Shown here piece by piece: positions 1 to 9,061 of a stretch of 64,000 nt of DNA (its first letter is position 1; each line of letters begins with the position of its first letter). The notes below the pieces were generated by a model. It was not told where the DNA came from. It saw only the letters and a program-made list of their open reading frames with translations, and searched no databases. The DNA lies in NCBI RefSeq assembly GCF_004153195.1, contig NZ_SEMC01000002.1:62001-126000 (forward strand). The letters are read 5' to 3'. Made by a program: the position numbers and the translations under genes. Origin of the DNA: Sporolactobacillus sp. THM19-2. Lineage in GTDB: Bacteria; Bacillota; Bacilli; Bacillales; Sporolactobacillaceae.

Positions 1-305
1 GTCAGAGCCAGATCAAGCGGATTGCCCGTCTGCCGGATGGCGCCGGGCGTCAGATCCAGACGGGTATCGCCGATTTTTGCCCCGCTGCCCGCACGGATGC
101 CGGAGGGAGTCAGCCGGCCCGCCTGATCGGTCTCGTCTGCTGCGGGATCGACATTACGGATGTTCTGAAAAAGCAGGTCGCTGAATGAGGCGTCCCGTCC
201 TTTGAACCCGGCCGTGCCGACGTTTGCTATATTGTCTGCCACAGTGGCCAGCTGCTGCTGGATCTGACCCAGTGTGACTGCTGTTGCCATCATTTGCCGC
301 TGCAT
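1..305 (-). CDS. flhP: Flagellar hook-basal body protein FlhP, 3' part cut by window edge
   Basis: FlgG/FlhP-family rod or hook-basal body protein, secreted by the flagellar export apparatus. Only about the first 101 codons are present. The start ATG at 303-305 follows GGGTGA at about 5 nt. The N-terminus reads MQRQMMATAVTLGQIQQQL, then ADNIANVGTAGFKGR, which is the rod-protein signature (B. subtilis: NNxANxxTxGYK) found at the start of all axial flagellar proteins. It lies 24 bp after flhO on the same strand, the B. subtilis order mbl-flhO-flhP. A more downstream ATG (codon 5 or 6) is possible. Confidence 0.88.
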   Translation of the reverse strand, partial: MQRQMMATAVTLGQIQQQLATVADNIANVGTAGFKGRDASFSDLLFQNIRNVDPAADETDQAGRLTPSGIRAGSGAKIGDTRLDLTPGAIRQTGNPLDLAL

Positions 306-329
306 ATGTTCACCCGCTTTTTAATGTGA

Positions 330-1148
330 TCAGCCGTTTACCCTGCCGACCTGATTGACTGCTTTATCCAGTGACTGATCCAGCATCAAGATGACTTTCT
401 GACTGGCTTCGAACGCCCGGTAGGCGGCCATCATGTCGGTGACCGTCTCATCCGGCGACACGTTCGATCCTTCGGTGAAGCCTTGCTTCAGCGTATAGGC
501 GATATCAGCCTGACCGGCTGCTGCGGGCAAAGCGTCTCCGCCGTTCAGGCGAAACAGGCTCCCGCCCTCTTTGACGAGTTGATGGGGATCAGCCGCGTAG
601 CTGACCGCAATCTGATCAGCTGCTGCACCGTTGAGCAGGATCGTTCCGTCTGGCGTCAGGTCAAACTGGTCGGAGGGAAGGCGAATCGGCTGACCCGCTG
701 TGCTGAGGACCAGATTGCCGTTGCTGTCGGTCAGTTCGCCCCTGGGACTGAGTGTAAAATGCCCGTTCCGCGTGTAGCGGGCCTCGCCAGCCGGTGTCCG
801 TACATTGAAGAGCAGCGCACCTTCCTGAGCACCGGTCTGCGGATTGACCGGAAGCTGTGAGGTGATTAGTGCCACATCTGTCGCCTTCCCAGTTTCCTTC
901 AGCTTCCCCTGGGTGAAGTCAGGGATCGTCTCATCCTGGTACACACCTGTCGCGATCGTGCCGACACGCTGAGGATTCGGTCGGTCGCCGCCGAGACGGT
1001 CGATCAGCATCTCCGGAAAGGAACGGAGTCTGTCCTGATCCTGCTTGTATCCGGGCGTATCGACATTGTTCAGGTTATTTGACAGCATCTCCTGGCGCCT
1101 CTGCTGGGCGATCATCGCGGAAGCCGCAGTGTAGAGCCCTCTGATCAT
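330..1148 (-). CDS. flhO: Flagellar hook-basal body protein FlhO
   Basis: 272-residue FlgG/FlhO-family protein of the flagellar rod or hook base, exported through the flagellar type III apparatus. The N-terminus MIRGLYTAASAMIAQQRRQ plus LSNNLNNVDTPGYKQD is the classical rod-protein motif. The C-terminus (NVSPDETVTDMMAAYRAFE, then KVILMLDQSLDKAVNQVGR) is the paired amphipathic helix used for assembly. The start ATG at 1146-1148 has GAGGTGA about 7 nt upstream. It follows mbl by 82 bp and precedes flhP by 24 bp, and is probably cotranscribed with flhP. Confidence 0.93.
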   Translation of the reverse strand: MIRGLYTAASAMIAQQRRQEMLSNNLNNVDTPGYKQDQDRLRSFPEMLIDRLGGDRPNPQRVGTIATGVYQDETIPDFTQGKLKETGKATDVALITSQLPVNPQTGAQEGALLFNVRTPAGEARYTRNGHFTLSPRGELTDSNGNLVLSTAGQPIRLPSDQFDLTPDGTILLNGAAADQIAVSYAADPHQLVKEGGSLFRLNGGDALPAAAGQADIAYTLKQGFTEGSNVSPDETVTDMMAAYRAFEASQKVILMLDQSLDKAVNQVGRVNG

Positions 1149-1174
1149 GGCGCTTCACCTCTTTTTTATGTATG

Positions 1175-1199
1175 AAAAGCAGGCGGGATGCCGGCTTTT
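1175..1199 (-). terminator. Possible weak terminator after mbl
   Basis: Imperfect hairpin (AAAAGC/GCTTTT plus three inner pairs across one mismatch) in the mbl-flhO gap, with the T residues of the distal arm next to the flhO leader. It may attenuate rather than end transcription. Confidence 0.35.
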
Positions 1200-1230
1200 C
1201 TTCTTTGCAAACGTTTTTTCCGTATGTTCG

Positions 1231-2232
1231 TCAATTTGCCTTACGTTTCGGTGCTTTATCCAGATGCTCCAGCATTTTTCCCGCGCCTTCAACGACACAG
1301 GTCAGCGGATTGTCCGCAACGACAACCGGCACCTGAAGTTCACTTGCCAGCAGCTGATCGATCCCGTGAAGCTGCGCGCCGCCGCCCGTCAGGATCACGC
1401 CGCGGTCAATGATGTCCGCTGAAAGTTCCGGCGGTGTCTGTTCGAGAACGTTTTTCGCCGCGCGGATGAGCGTGCCGATTGAGCCGGCCAGTGCTTCTTC
1501 TATTTCATTGGAATGAATGGTCAGCGTTTTCGGCAGACCGGTGACCATGTCGCGTCCACGGATATCCATCGACTCATCACGTGCATTTTTGAAAACGGTT
1601 CCTACCTGAATTTTAATTTGTTCAGCGGTTCGTTCACCGATCAGCAGTTTATACTTTTTCTTAATATAGTTGAGAATCTCCTGGTCAAATTTATCACCGG
1701 CAAGCTTAATCGACTGGGAGGTTACAATGTCGCCCATAGAGAGGACAGCAATATCCGTTGTTCCGCCACCGATATCAATCACCATATTACCGCTGGGTTC
1801 GAAAATTTCCATGCCGGCGCCGACCGCCGCAACTTTCGGCTCTTCTTCGAGGTAAACCTCCTTGCCTCCGCTGCGCTCAGCCGCCTGGCGAATCGCTTTC
1901 TTTTCCACCGAGGTGATATGAGTCGGTGTACAGATGAGAATCCGCGGCCTTTTCAAAAAACCTTTGACATTAATTTTATTTATAAAGTGAGTGAGCATCA
2001 TTTCTGTAATTTCAAAATCAGCGATGACACCGTCACGCAGCGGGCGGATAGCCACAATATTGCCGGGGGTGCGTCCTACCATACGTCTTGCTTCCTCACC
2101 GACTGCCAGCATTTGCCTCGTATCCGTATCCAAAGCAATGACCGACGGCTCGTTCAGGACAATCCCCCGGCCTTTCACATAAATCAGCACATTCGCTGTC
2201 CCAAGATCTATTCCAATATCTCTAGAGAACAC
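1231..2232 (-). CDS. mbl: Rod-shape determining MreB-like protein Mbl
   Basis: Bacterial actin of the MreB family that guides lateral cell-wall synthesis at the inner face of the membrane. Actin-fold phosphate motifs are visible: DIGIDLGTANVLIYVKGRG near the N-terminus, VIDIGGGTTDIAVLS in the middle and GVILTGGGAQLHGID near the C-terminus. I chose GTG at 2230-2232, preceded by GGGGAGG at about 10 nt. This gives 333 residues starting at FSRDIGIDLG, the length and start of B. subtilis Mbl. An upstream ATG (2281-2283) would add 17 unrelated residues and has no ribosome site. It lies directly downstream of spoIIID, as in B. subtilis. Confidence 0.95.
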   Translation of the reverse strand: MFSRDIGIDLGTANVLIYVKGRGIVLNEPSVIALDTDTRQMLAVGEEARRMVGRTPGNIVAIRPLRDGVIADFEITEMMLTHFINKINVKGFLKRPRILICTPTHITSVEKKAIRQAAERSGGKEVYLEEEPKVAAVGAGMEIFEPSGNMVIDIGGGTTDIAVLSMGDIVTSQSIKLAGDKFDQEILNYIKKKYKLLIGERTAEQIKIQVGTVFKNARDESMDIRGRDMVTGLPKTLTIHSNEIEEALAGSIGTLIRAAKNVLEQTPPELSADIIDRGVILTGGGAQLHGIDQLLASELQVPVVVADNPLTCVVEGAGKMLEHLDKAPKRKAN

Positions 2233-2423
2233 CTGTGTATTTCCTCCCCATCCGCTGGTCGTGCCAGTACGTTTATCATACATTATTTCATTTTAGCATA
2301 AATAGATGCAAACAGGGAGCTTGTCGGATAATAATTTTTGAGTACGACTTTTGTCGCAGATTGGCGGGCTGCTTGTGTGTGAGGTTTGTGCTGTGAATGG
2401 TGCGGGATGGCGTTGTACGGGAT

Positions 2424-2693
2424 TCAGGACTGGACCGCTTTCTCTGTCTCCTTCTGATATTTGAGCCGCGTTGCTTCTCCGCCGCGCAGATGGCGGATTG
2501 ATTTGTGATAGTCGAGAACTTTTTTCACCGCGCTCGCCAGTTCGGGATTGATGTCCGGCAGCCGCTCGGTGAGATCTTTGTGAACCGTACTTTTTGAAAC
2601 TCCGAACTCACGGGCGATTACCCGCACCGTCTTTTTTGTCTCCACGATATGCTTTCCAATCTTGATGGTACGCTCTTTGATGTAGTCGTGCAC
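2424..2693 (-). CDS. spoIIID: Mother-cell sporulation regulator SpoIIID
   Basis: Small DNA-binding regulator of mother-cell genes in the sigma-E to sigma-K stage. The 89-residue product is nearly identical to known SpoIIID over HDYIKERTIKIG, the helix-turn-helix VRVIAREFGVSKSTVHKDLT and the basic C-terminal HKSIRHLRGGEATRLKY. The GTG start at 2691-2693 has AGGAGG about 8 nt upstream. An in-frame upstream codon would add 14 non-homologous residues. mbl follows by about 190 bp. No convincing sigma-E promoter was identified upstream. Confidence 0.95.
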   Translation of the reverse strand: MHDYIKERTIKIGKHIVETKKTVRVIAREFGVSKSTVHKDLTERLPDINPELASAVKKVLDYHKSIRHLRGGEATRLKYQKETEKAVQS

Positions 2694-2935
2694 ACCACTC
2701 GCCTCCTGTAATCTGAAGATGCGAAATGAGACCATGTATGGAGGGAAACGGAAACCAGACGCTTTCCAGGCCCGCCGCGCTCACCTCGAAACCCCGTTTG
2801 TGAGTTTGTAACATCTTATTAAACGAGTTCCGGTTATATGCCAAAAAGTCAAGTAGGACAAGGGATCACGCCTGAAAGAGAAGGAACGGAGAAGTTTTGT
2901 AAAAGCACATCGTTGCTTAATTTGGAGTTCACCGG

Positions 2936-3370
2936 ATTCGGAGTTCGGATCGACTTTTCTGGAGTTTGGACCGACTTTTCTATGATTATAGGACCGACTT
3001 TTTTCGGGTTCGGACCAACTTTTTCGGGATTCGGACCGACTTTTTCAGGTTTTGGATCGACTTTCTCGAGATTCGGATCAACTTTCCTGAGATTTGGACC
3101 GACTTCTCCTGGATTTGGTCCAACTTTTCTATGATTATAGGACCAACTTTTTTCGGATTCGGATCAACTTTCCTGAGATTCGGACCAACTTTTCTCGGAT
3201 TCGGACCGACTTTCCTGAGATTCGGACCAACTTTTCTCGGATTCGGACCGACTTTCCTGAGATTCGGACCAACTTTTCTCGGATTCGGACCGACTTTCCT
3301 GAGTTTCGGATCGACTTTTTTCGGGTTCGGACCAACTTTTTCGGGATTCGGTCCAACTTTCCTGAGTATC
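2936..3370. repeat. Tandem 21-bp array, family F (about 20 units)
   Basis: Twenty copies of a core GGA(C/T)C(G/A)AC followed by a T-tract, starting at 2947, 2968, 2991, 3012 and so on to 3350. Spacing is 21 bp throughout except two 23-bp steps (2968 to 2991, 3117 to 3140), both containing TCTATGATTATA. Units from about 3179 to 3304 form three copies of a 42-bp dimer alternating GGACCAAC and GGACCGAC. Several frames are open on both strands only because of the repetition, and the 23-bp steps break any single peptide frame, so I treat it as non-coding. It fills most of the 709-bp gap between spoIIID and the NERD gene. The rest (2694-2935) shows nothing I recognise. Confidence 0.95.
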
Positions 3371-3402
3371 AAAAAAAGAACTCCCTGGTACAAAGGGAGT
3401 TC
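3371..3402 (-). terminator. Intrinsic terminator of the first NERD gene
   Basis: Perfect 8-bp stem GAACTCCC/GGGAGTTC followed on the minus strand by a run of seven T, immediately after the stop codon and abutting the last repeat unit. Confidence 0.9.
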
Positions 3403-4416
3403 TCAGCGGATGCGTCTGTTCATTCTGGATCTATCGTACTGATCGAAGTATTCATGGGATGGCCTGACATAGTATTGACCGGCCCCGCGGCCGGAGCCGG
3501 CAATATTTATATTCATTTTTTGCGTAAGTCGGTGGATCAATTGTCGATTCTCTGTGCCCAGCCACCAGCGGCCCTGTTTATTGGTCATCGTCTCCCCGCA
3601 TAACAGAAAGTAGTCCAGAATCATCTGTTCGTGGGCCGTTCGAGATGCCGTGCCGCAGCGCGGGCAGACCCAGGTGGCATAGACACGCCGCATGCCGAAC
3701 AAATGGCAGTGCGGGCAGCGAACGCCGCGCAGCAGGTTGTCCGGAAGTATCTGGTATTTCTCCAGAATATTCAGCGGTGGATCAGTATGTTCGTCGAGCA
3801 GCCGGCGTTCGATCTGATTCAGGTGAGAAAGGGTCGGGCTGTGTTTGTATTTTTCCATCAGCATGGCTAATTTGAAGGGAACCTGTTCGGCGTGAATCAC
3901 TTTATCACGCACTTCCCGGGAATTACTCGGGTTTTCAATGATTGTTGATGAGCTGGAAATGATTACGAGCGGTTCGATGGGGATTTGTGGCAGGCGGCGC
4001 GCATGAAGCCAGACATGCATCATATCACGCTGGCGATGGACCTGGACGATTGGATTGGGGAATCCGTCCCGCCGTCCGTTTAACAGTCGGATCATTTGCC
4101 CGGTAGCGGATTCGAACACGAGCGTTCCTGCATAATTTTTCACTTCTAAAATTAAGGCGAAATTTTCTTTAATGAGAAGAACATCCATCTGGAAAAAATG
4201 ATTCATCGCGTTTTCCCGGAGACCATAAAAAATTCTGAAATCCTCAGTCAGAAGATCGAGGTAGTAAGCGAGATTCTGCTCGCCGCGCCATCCGGTCAGC
4301 CTTCTGGCATGCTCCTCCTCAATCGGCATACAACCGGACCATCCTGGCGGCAGATGATCGAGCAGGGCCCCGGCCGTGAGCAGACGCAGCGGGGCGTATT
4401 GCTTTTTGCATTCCAT
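3403..4416 (-). CDS. NERD-domain protein with C-terminal zinc ribbon (copy 1)
   Basis: 337-residue nuclease-related-domain (NERD) protein. The restriction-endonuclease-like core is visible: GWRGEQNLAYYL, then FFQMDVLLI and LILEVKNYAG, giving the D...ExK catalytic pattern. A zinc ribbon (CPHC then CPRC) lies in the C-terminal third, followed by a basic tail. No signal peptide or membrane helix is evident. The start ATG at 4414-4416 follows AAAGGAGG at 5 nt; an upstream in-frame start would add 21 unlikely residues. The substrate is unknown and NERD proteins are only presumed nucleases. A paralogue of the same build lies at 23291-24256. Each copy borders a 21-bp array. Confidence 0.85.
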   Translation of the reverse strand: MECKKQYAPLRLLTAGALLDHLPPGWSGCMPIEEEHARRLTGWRGEQNLAYYLDLLTEDFRIFYGLRENAMNHFFQMDVLLIKENFALILEVKNYAGTLVFESATGQMIRLLNGRRDGFPNPIVQVHRQRDMMHVWLHARRLPQIPIEPLVIISSSSTIIENPSNSREVRDKVIHAEQVPFKLAMLMEKYKHSPTLSHLNQIERRLLDEHTDPPLNILEKYQILPDNLLRGVRCPHCHLFGMRRVYATWVCPRCGTASRTAHEQMILDYFLLCGETMTNKQGRWWLGTENRQLIHRLTQKMNINIAGSGRGAGQYYVRPSHEYFDQYDRSRMNRRIR

Positions 4417-4534
4417 TTCTTCCTCCTTTCGGGGGCATGATGATCTAATTCGTCCTGCGGGCAGGAAATTCCTGCACAATTTTTCAATATTTGTGTGTCA
4501 ATCCAGTATAATGGAGAAAAAAAGAGGTGGCCTG

Positions 4535-4885
4535 ATGAATCTATTGCTTATTCTATTAAAGATTATCCTACTGTCCGTCGCCGAATCGCTCCTGACTGTC
4601 GGGCTGATTCTTGGCATCTTTCATCTAATCTTTCGAATCAGGCGCATGACTGAGGAAAAGTGGCACACATTTTTTAAAACGCGGACTTTCGGAAAACTGG
4701 CCATCATTTGCGGAGCAGCACTGGTGCTGAGTTCCGCCATTGTATGCGCTGCGGGATTCACTGTTTACCGGATCACTGGGACAGATCACGCCCCGATTCT
4801 GTCCGTCATCCCGGTCGTTCTGGCACTGCCCGACTTAGTCAAAATGGTTCGGCATCGCACAGAAATTCAACAAAACTTCCATTAA
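4535..4885 (+). CDS. Small membrane protein of unknown function
   Basis: 116 residues with two or three hydrophobic segments: residues 2-33 (LLLILLKIILLSVAESLLTV onward), about 54-72 (LAIICGAALVLSSAIVCAAG) and about 84-95. A basic loop (RIRR) follows the first. I do not recognise the family. The ATG at 4535 has GAGGTGG about 5 nt upstream. It is divergent from the NERD gene and convergent with the chromate transporter pair, sharing their terminator hairpin. Confidence 0.65.
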   Translation: MNLLLILLKIILLSVAESLLTVGLILGIFHLIFRIRRMTEEKWHTFFKTRTFGKLAIICGAALVLSSAIVCAAGFTVYRITGTDHAPILSVIPVVLALPDLVKMVRHRTEIQQNFH

Positions 4886-4913
4886 AAAAGCTCTTCCCAA
4901 AAGGAAGAGCTTT
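4884..4913 (-). terminator. Terminator of the chromate transporter pair
   Basis: 11-bp stem AAAGCTCTTCC/GGAAGAGCTTT with a CAAAA-like loop, and a T-run on the minus-strand side. It overlaps the stop codons of both convergent genes and probably works in both directions. Confidence 0.85.
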
Positions 4914-5445
4914 AGCCCATGAACAGGCCGCCGATCAGAAGGGCACCGGCGATAACAAAGGCCGGATGGAGCCGGAATCGCTGCATCAGCACGAAACTTG
5001 CGGCTCCGATCAGGATCATCGGGAGCCAGCCGGATTCTGCCTGCGACGTTGAAAAGAAGTCCCAGGCCATCATGCCGAGCATGACCACGATGATCGGACG
5101 GATCAGGAGCGTCAGCCATTTGACCTTCGGCGAATCTTTAAACCGGTACAGCAGGCGAAGCAGCACAATCAGCAGAATCAGCGAAGGGCCGACCGTCGCC
5201 AGCAAAGCGACGATTGAACCTGGGATGCCTCCGACTTCATAACCGATATAGCCGGCCATTTTTGTCGCAATCGGTCCGGGCAGTGAGTTACCAAGTGCCA
5301 GAACGTTACTGAATTCACTGACGCTCATCCAGTGATAGCGGCTGACGACTTCGTTTTCAATCAGCGGAATCGATGCCGGGCCGCCGCCGTAGCCAAGGAT
5401 CCCCGGGATGAAAAAGGCGAGGAAAAGTTGCCAGAGAAGGGTCAT
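4912..5445 (-). CDS. Half-size chromate transporter subunit (CHR domain), second of pair
   Basis: 177-residue integral membrane protein of the CHR (ChrA) family. The short form carries one domain and works as a pair to export chromate. Signature LGYGGGPASIPLIENEVV near the N-terminus and LALGNSLPGPIATKMAGY before the helices. Its start overlaps the upstream CHR gene by 4 nt (ATGA), so translation is probably coupled. The pair resembles B. subtilis ywrA/ywrB, which also sit near ywrC and ywrD. The anion actually exported is inferred from the family only. Confidence 0.9.
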   Translation of the reverse strand: MTLLWQLFLAFFIPGILGYGGGPASIPLIENEVVSRYHWMSVSEFSNVLALGNSLPGPIATKMAGYIGYEVGGIPGSIVALLATVGPSLILLIVLLRLLYRFKDSPKVKWLTLLIRPIIVVMLGMMAWDFFSTSQAESGWLPMILIGAASFVLMQRFRLHPAFVIAGALLIGGLFMG

Positions 5446-6059
5446 TTACTCCCGCCTCCCGCCTGTTTTTTCTGAGGCTTAATCAGGACAACAAGCAGCG
5501 TCAGTGCAATCAGAATCGCCGGATGAATATGGAGCACTTCCATCAGCACGAAGCTGACGGCGATCAGAATCAGACTGATCAGCCAGCCCAGCCCCTTTTT
5601 CGCGCTGAAAAAAAAGCGCCAGGTCAGCTGGGCCATCAGGACGCCAACGACAGGCAGCACAGCTTCCGTCATGCCGCGGACCCAGCGCTGATCCCGGAAG
5701 GCAGACAGAAAACTAAGCAGGCCGGTCAGCAGCAGGACCGTCGGCAGAACAACCGCAATCAGAGCGGTGAGCAGCCCGCCGAATTTTTTCAGCTTCCAGC
5801 CGACGTACCCGGCCAGTTTCGTATTGATCGGTCCGGGCAGCGCGTTGGCGATCGCCACAAGATCACCGAACTCCTCAAGCGTCATCCATTTATATTTTTT
5901 CACCACTTCCGCCTCGATCAGCGGAATGCCGGACGGCCCTCCGCCGAAACTGAGGATCGACGAGCGGAAAAAGGCGATGAAAATGTCTGTGTAACGTGTG
6001 GAAGCTGAACCCCTTTTATGCACAGGCTCAGGCTGACTCTCTGTTTCCAGCTGTGTCAC
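5442..6059 (-). CDS. Half-size chromate transporter subunit (CHR domain), first of pair
   Basis: 205-residue CHR-domain membrane protein, partner of the following gene. LSFGGGPSGIPLIEAEVVKK and IANALPGPINTKLAGYVG match the family signatures; three or four hydrophobic helices follow, ending in a basic tail (KPQKKQAGGGSK). The GTG start at 6057-6059 has AGGAGG about 10 nt upstream. The operon is short (two genes) and ends at the hairpin at 4884-4913. The 110 bp between this gene and the ABC transporter hold no clear terminator. Confidence 0.9.
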   Translation of the reverse strand: MTQLETESQPEPVHKRGSASTRYTDIFIAFFRSSILSFGGGPSGIPLIEAEVVKKYKWMTLEEFGDLVAIANALPGPINTKLAGYVGWKLKKFGGLLTALIAVVLPTVLLLTGLLSFLSAFRDQRWVRGMTEAVLPVVGVLMAQLTWRFFFSAKKGLGWLISLILIAVSFVLMEVLHIHPAILIALTLLVVLIKPQKKQAGGGSK

Positions 6060-6172
6060 TATAACAATACCTCCTGATTACAGAGCAAATATATTCTGCA
6101 CGTCCCCTATATGATTGCATCATCTGCCTGTCATTTTACCCAATGATCATCAAAGGCAGTATCTTTTTCAAA

Positions 6173-7159
6173 CTATACAAAATGACATGCAACCCAATGC
6201 CCGTTTTCTTTCTGTTCAAGAGACGGAACCTTCTTACGGCAGATATCTTTAGCAAAAGGACACCGCGTGTGGAATCGGCAGCCTTCAGGAATATTTATCG
6301 GACTCGGAACTTCTCCCTTTAAAATGATCCGCTCACGATTTGTCTGATTTACCTGGGGAATAGCTGATAACAATGCCTTTAGATAAGGATGAAGCGGATG
6401 ATCAAAAATCTCCGTCTTGTTTGCGAGTTCAACGATTTGTCCGAGATACATAACGGCAACCCGATCACTGATATGCTTCACCACAGATAAGTCATGGGAA
6501 ATGAAAATATATGTGAGCTGATACTCTTTTTTCAGCTTTTGCAGGAGATTTAAAATCTGAGCCTGCACCGAAACATCCAGTGCAGATACAGCCTCATCAC
6601 AAACAATCATTTTAGGTTTCACAGCCAGTGCTCTGGCAATACTGATCCTTTGCCTCTGCCCGCCGCTGAATTCATGGGCATAGCGGTTGTAATAGGTTTT
6701 TTTCAACCCGACTTGCTCCAACAGATTTTCCACATATGTTCTACTGTCTTTTTCATTTACAATATGATGCGTGTTTACAATTTCTTTCAGCATACTTCCA
6801 ATAGTCATACGAGGATTTAATGAACCAAACGGATCCTGAAAAACCATTTGCATATCTTTTCTTAGTTTACGGATCTGATGATTCTTTAATTTTGTCAGCT
6901 CTATGCCTTCAAATTTCACTGATCCATCGGTCGGTTTCTGGAGCTGGAGGATTGAGCGCCCCATGGTTGATTTACCGCAACCAGATTCTCCGACGATGCC
7001 GAGTGTCTCACCTTTATTTACATAAAAATTAACATCATCTACTGCTTTTACAGTCTGGTACCGAAAACCTGCCAAACCTTTTTTAATATAGAAGAATTTT
7101 TTTAAATCCTTTACTTCCAGAAGTTTTTCTGAAGATACTGCGTCAGCATTTATCGACAA
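6173..7159 (-). CDS. Oligopeptide/dipeptide ABC transporter ATPase (OppF/DppF type)
   Basis: 328-residue ATPase of a peptide importer at the inner membrane face. Walker [17 protein letters not shown] signature [14 protein letters not shown], Walker [13 protein letters not shown] and switch HDLSVV are all present. The C-terminal oligopeptide-specific extension carries the cysteine cluster [15 protein letters not shown] typical of OppD/OppF. Its start overlaps the OppD-like gene by 10 nt. Last gene of the ggt-transporter operon. Confidence 0.93.
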   Translation of the reverse strand: MSINADAVSSEKLLEVKDLKKFFYIKKGLAGFRYQTVKAVDDVNFYVNKGETLGIVGESGCGKSTMGRSILQLQKPTDGSVKFEGIELTKLKNHQIRKLRKDMQMVFQDPFGSLNPRMTIGSMLKEIVNTHHIVNEKDSRTYVENLLEQVGLKKTYYNRYAHEFSGGQRQRISIARALAVKPKMIVCDEAVSALDVSVQAQILNLLQKLKKEYQLTYIFISHDLSVVKHISDRVAVMYLGQIVELANKTEIFDHPLHPYLKALLSAIPQVNQTNRERIILKGEVPSPINIPEGCRFHTRCPFAKDICRKKVPSLEQKENGHWVACHFV

Positions 7160-8142
7160 GGGGATTCACTCCCTTTCACAACTTTAGATGAATACAACCA
7201 GCAGTGCACTTCATGACCATCTGTAAATTCAGGTGGTTTTGCTTTGGCACATATATCCATAGCAAAAGGACAGCGTGATACAAACCGGCACCCTCTCGGC
7301 ATTTCATCAGGTCCCGGAACGGTGCCCTTAATTGTTGGAAGCACTTCCCTGGTCTCATCCAATCTGGGAATGGAGTTAATTAACCCCTTGGTATATGGAT
7401 GCTTCGGATCATTAAAGAGCTGTTTCGTATTACCATATTCAACAACTTGTCCGGCATACATCACAATCACTTTATCTGCTACTTCAGAGACTACCCCCAA
7501 ATCATGGGTAATTAAAAGCAGGGACATGTTAAACTGATCCTTTAAATTCTGAATTAATTCGAGAATTTGCGCCTGGATGGTCACATCAAGTGCCGTCGTC
7601 GGTTCATCAGCAATCAGTAAACCCGGATGACAAATAAGTGCCATAGCAATCATAACCCTCTGTCTCATTCCACCGCTTAATTCATGAGGATATTGGCCGT
7701 ATCTTTTTTCCGGAGACGGAATCCCTACTAATTTGAGCATATGAATTGTTTGCTCTTTCGCTTCATGTTTACTTATCCTGGTATGGATACGTAAGACTTC
7801 CGCGATCTGGTGTCCAATCGAATGCAGGGGATTTAGTGCGGTCATCGGTTCCTGAAAAATCATTGAGATTTCTTTACCGCGAATTTTACTTAACTCTTTT
7901 TGACCCTGACGGCTTATGTCCTTGCCCTTATACAGAATATGTCCATTAATAATTTTACCGCCACTGGGAAGCAGTCCCATGATAGCAAGAGATGTCAAAC
8001 TTTTCCCGCAACCAGATTCACCAACAATACATAACGTCTGGCCTTCTTCTAGCACAAAACTTATGTCATCTATGACCGAAGTCCGTCCATAGCTTTGCTT
8101 AAAACCAATATTTAAATGGTCAACAGTCAAAATATTATTCAT
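7150..8142 (-). CDS. Oligopeptide/dipeptide ABC transporter ATPase (OppD/DppD type)
   Basis: 330 residues. Walker [15 protein letters not shown], signature ELSGGMRQRVMIAMAL, Walker B LLIADEPTTALDVT and the H-switch THDLGVV are intact. The C-terminal cysteine-rich segment GCRFVSRCPFAMDIC is that of the Opp/Dpp group. It pairs with the OppF-like ATPase to power the two permeases encoded just upstream. Confidence 0.93.
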   Translation of the reverse strand: MNNILTVDHLNIGFKQSYGRTSVIDDISFVLEEGQTLCIVGESGCGKSLTSLAIMGLLPSGGKIINGHILYKGKDISRQGQKELSKIRGKEISMIFQEPMTALNPLHSIGHQIAEVLRIHTRISKHEAKEQTIHMLKLVGIPSPEKRYGQYPHELSGGMRQRVMIAMALICHPGLLIADEPTTALDVTIQAQILELIQNLKDQFNMSLLLITHDLGVVSEVADKVIVMYAGQVVEYGNTKQLFNDPKHPYTKGLINSIPRLDETREVLPTIKGTVPGPDEMPRGCRFVSRCPFAMDICAKAKPPEFTDGHEVHCWLYSSKVVKGSESPCR

Positions 8143-8155
8143 ACCCGCACCTCGA

Positions 8156-9061
8156 TTACTTTAGCTTCGGATCTAACCAGTCATGGATTCCGTCTCCAAA
8201 TACATTGATGGAAATGACAGCCAGGAAGATAAACAAGCCTGGAAAGATTGATATCCACGGTGCCTGTGAAATATATCCCTGCCCTTCGGCAAGCATAGCT
8301 CCCCAGCTCGGTGTCGGTGGTTGTGTCCCTAACCCCAGATAGCTTAATGAAGCTTCAGCTATGATAGCCGCGGCAACGTTCAAAGTGGCCTGTACGATAA
8401 GCGGACCAAGTATATTGGGAAAAATGTGTCTGAGCATAATCGAAAAGTTTCGTAATCCTGATGCTCTTGCTGCTATAACATATTCCCGTTCTCTTTGCGA
8501 AAGCACCTCACCACGTGCCAGTCGAATAAAGTATGGTGTAAACACAAGTCCAATGGCCATCATTGCGTGGCTCAAGCTTGGCCCAAGGACCGCTGCAATA
8601 GTGAGTGCGAGAACAAGTGATGGAAAAGCCAGCATCGCATCAGTCAGTCTCATAATGATAAACTCATCCCAGAATCCCCTGAAATATCCTGACAGAACCC
8701 CCAGTGGAATACCGATAAGTAAAGCAATTCCAACAGATATCAGCCCGGCTTTTAATGATACCTGGGCTCCGAATATAATTCTTGACAGCAAATCTCTTCC
8801 TAAAGTATCTGTTCCAAACCAATGATCCGCAGATGGTGGCTGCAACGCCTGGGCATAATTCTGCTTTGTCGGATCAAAAGGCGCGATTAGTGGCGCAAAA
8901 ACTGCCATAATAATCAAAATAGAAACAAATATCCCGCCGAATACCGCAAGCTTATTATTCAATAACTTTGAGAAATGTCCGGTTCGTTTTCGCTTTATTT
9001 CCTCAGTCTTCTGAGTAATATGATTCTCGACATGTTCATTATTCAGTAAAGGTTTGCCCAT
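8156..9061 (-). CDS. Peptide ABC transporter permease (OppC/DppC type)
   Basis: 301-residue inner-membrane permease. A cytoplasmic N-terminal tail rich in charged residues precedes the first helix (about 40-60). The binding-protein-dependent transport signature (EAA loop) is seen as EYVIAARASGLRNFSIMLRH, with the C-terminal AEASLSYLGLGTQPP motif of DppC proteins. The start abuts the OppB-like gene (9061 shared base). Confidence 0.92.
   Translation of the reverse strand: MGKPLLNNEHVENHITQKTEEIKRKRTGHFSKLLNNKLAVFGGIFVSILIIMAVFAPLIAPFDPTKQNYAQALQPPSADHWFGTDTLGRDLLSRIIFGAQVSLKAGLISVGIALLIGIPLGVLSGYFRGFWDEFIIMRLTDAMLAFPSLVLALTIAAVLGPSLSHAMMAIGLVFTPYFIRLARGEVLSQREREYVIAARASGLRNFSIMLRHIFPNILGPLIVQATLNVAAAIIAEASLSYLGLGTQPPTPSWGAMLAEGQGYISQAPWISIFPGLFIFLAVISINVFGDGIHDWLDPKLK

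Noticed and set aside
1513-2301. 262-codon plus-strand frame opposite mbl
   Set aside because: Antisense shadow of a strongly conserved gene, no ribosome site.
2936-3370. CRISPR array
   Set aside because: Units are contiguous 21-bp near-identical repeats with no unique spacers of 25-40 bp and no cas genes nearby.
2986-3393. 135-codon minus-strand frame over the first family F array (KVGPNP-type repeats)
   Set aside because: The peptide register changes at each 23-bp unit, the frame runs through the NERD terminator, and no ribosome site precedes it.
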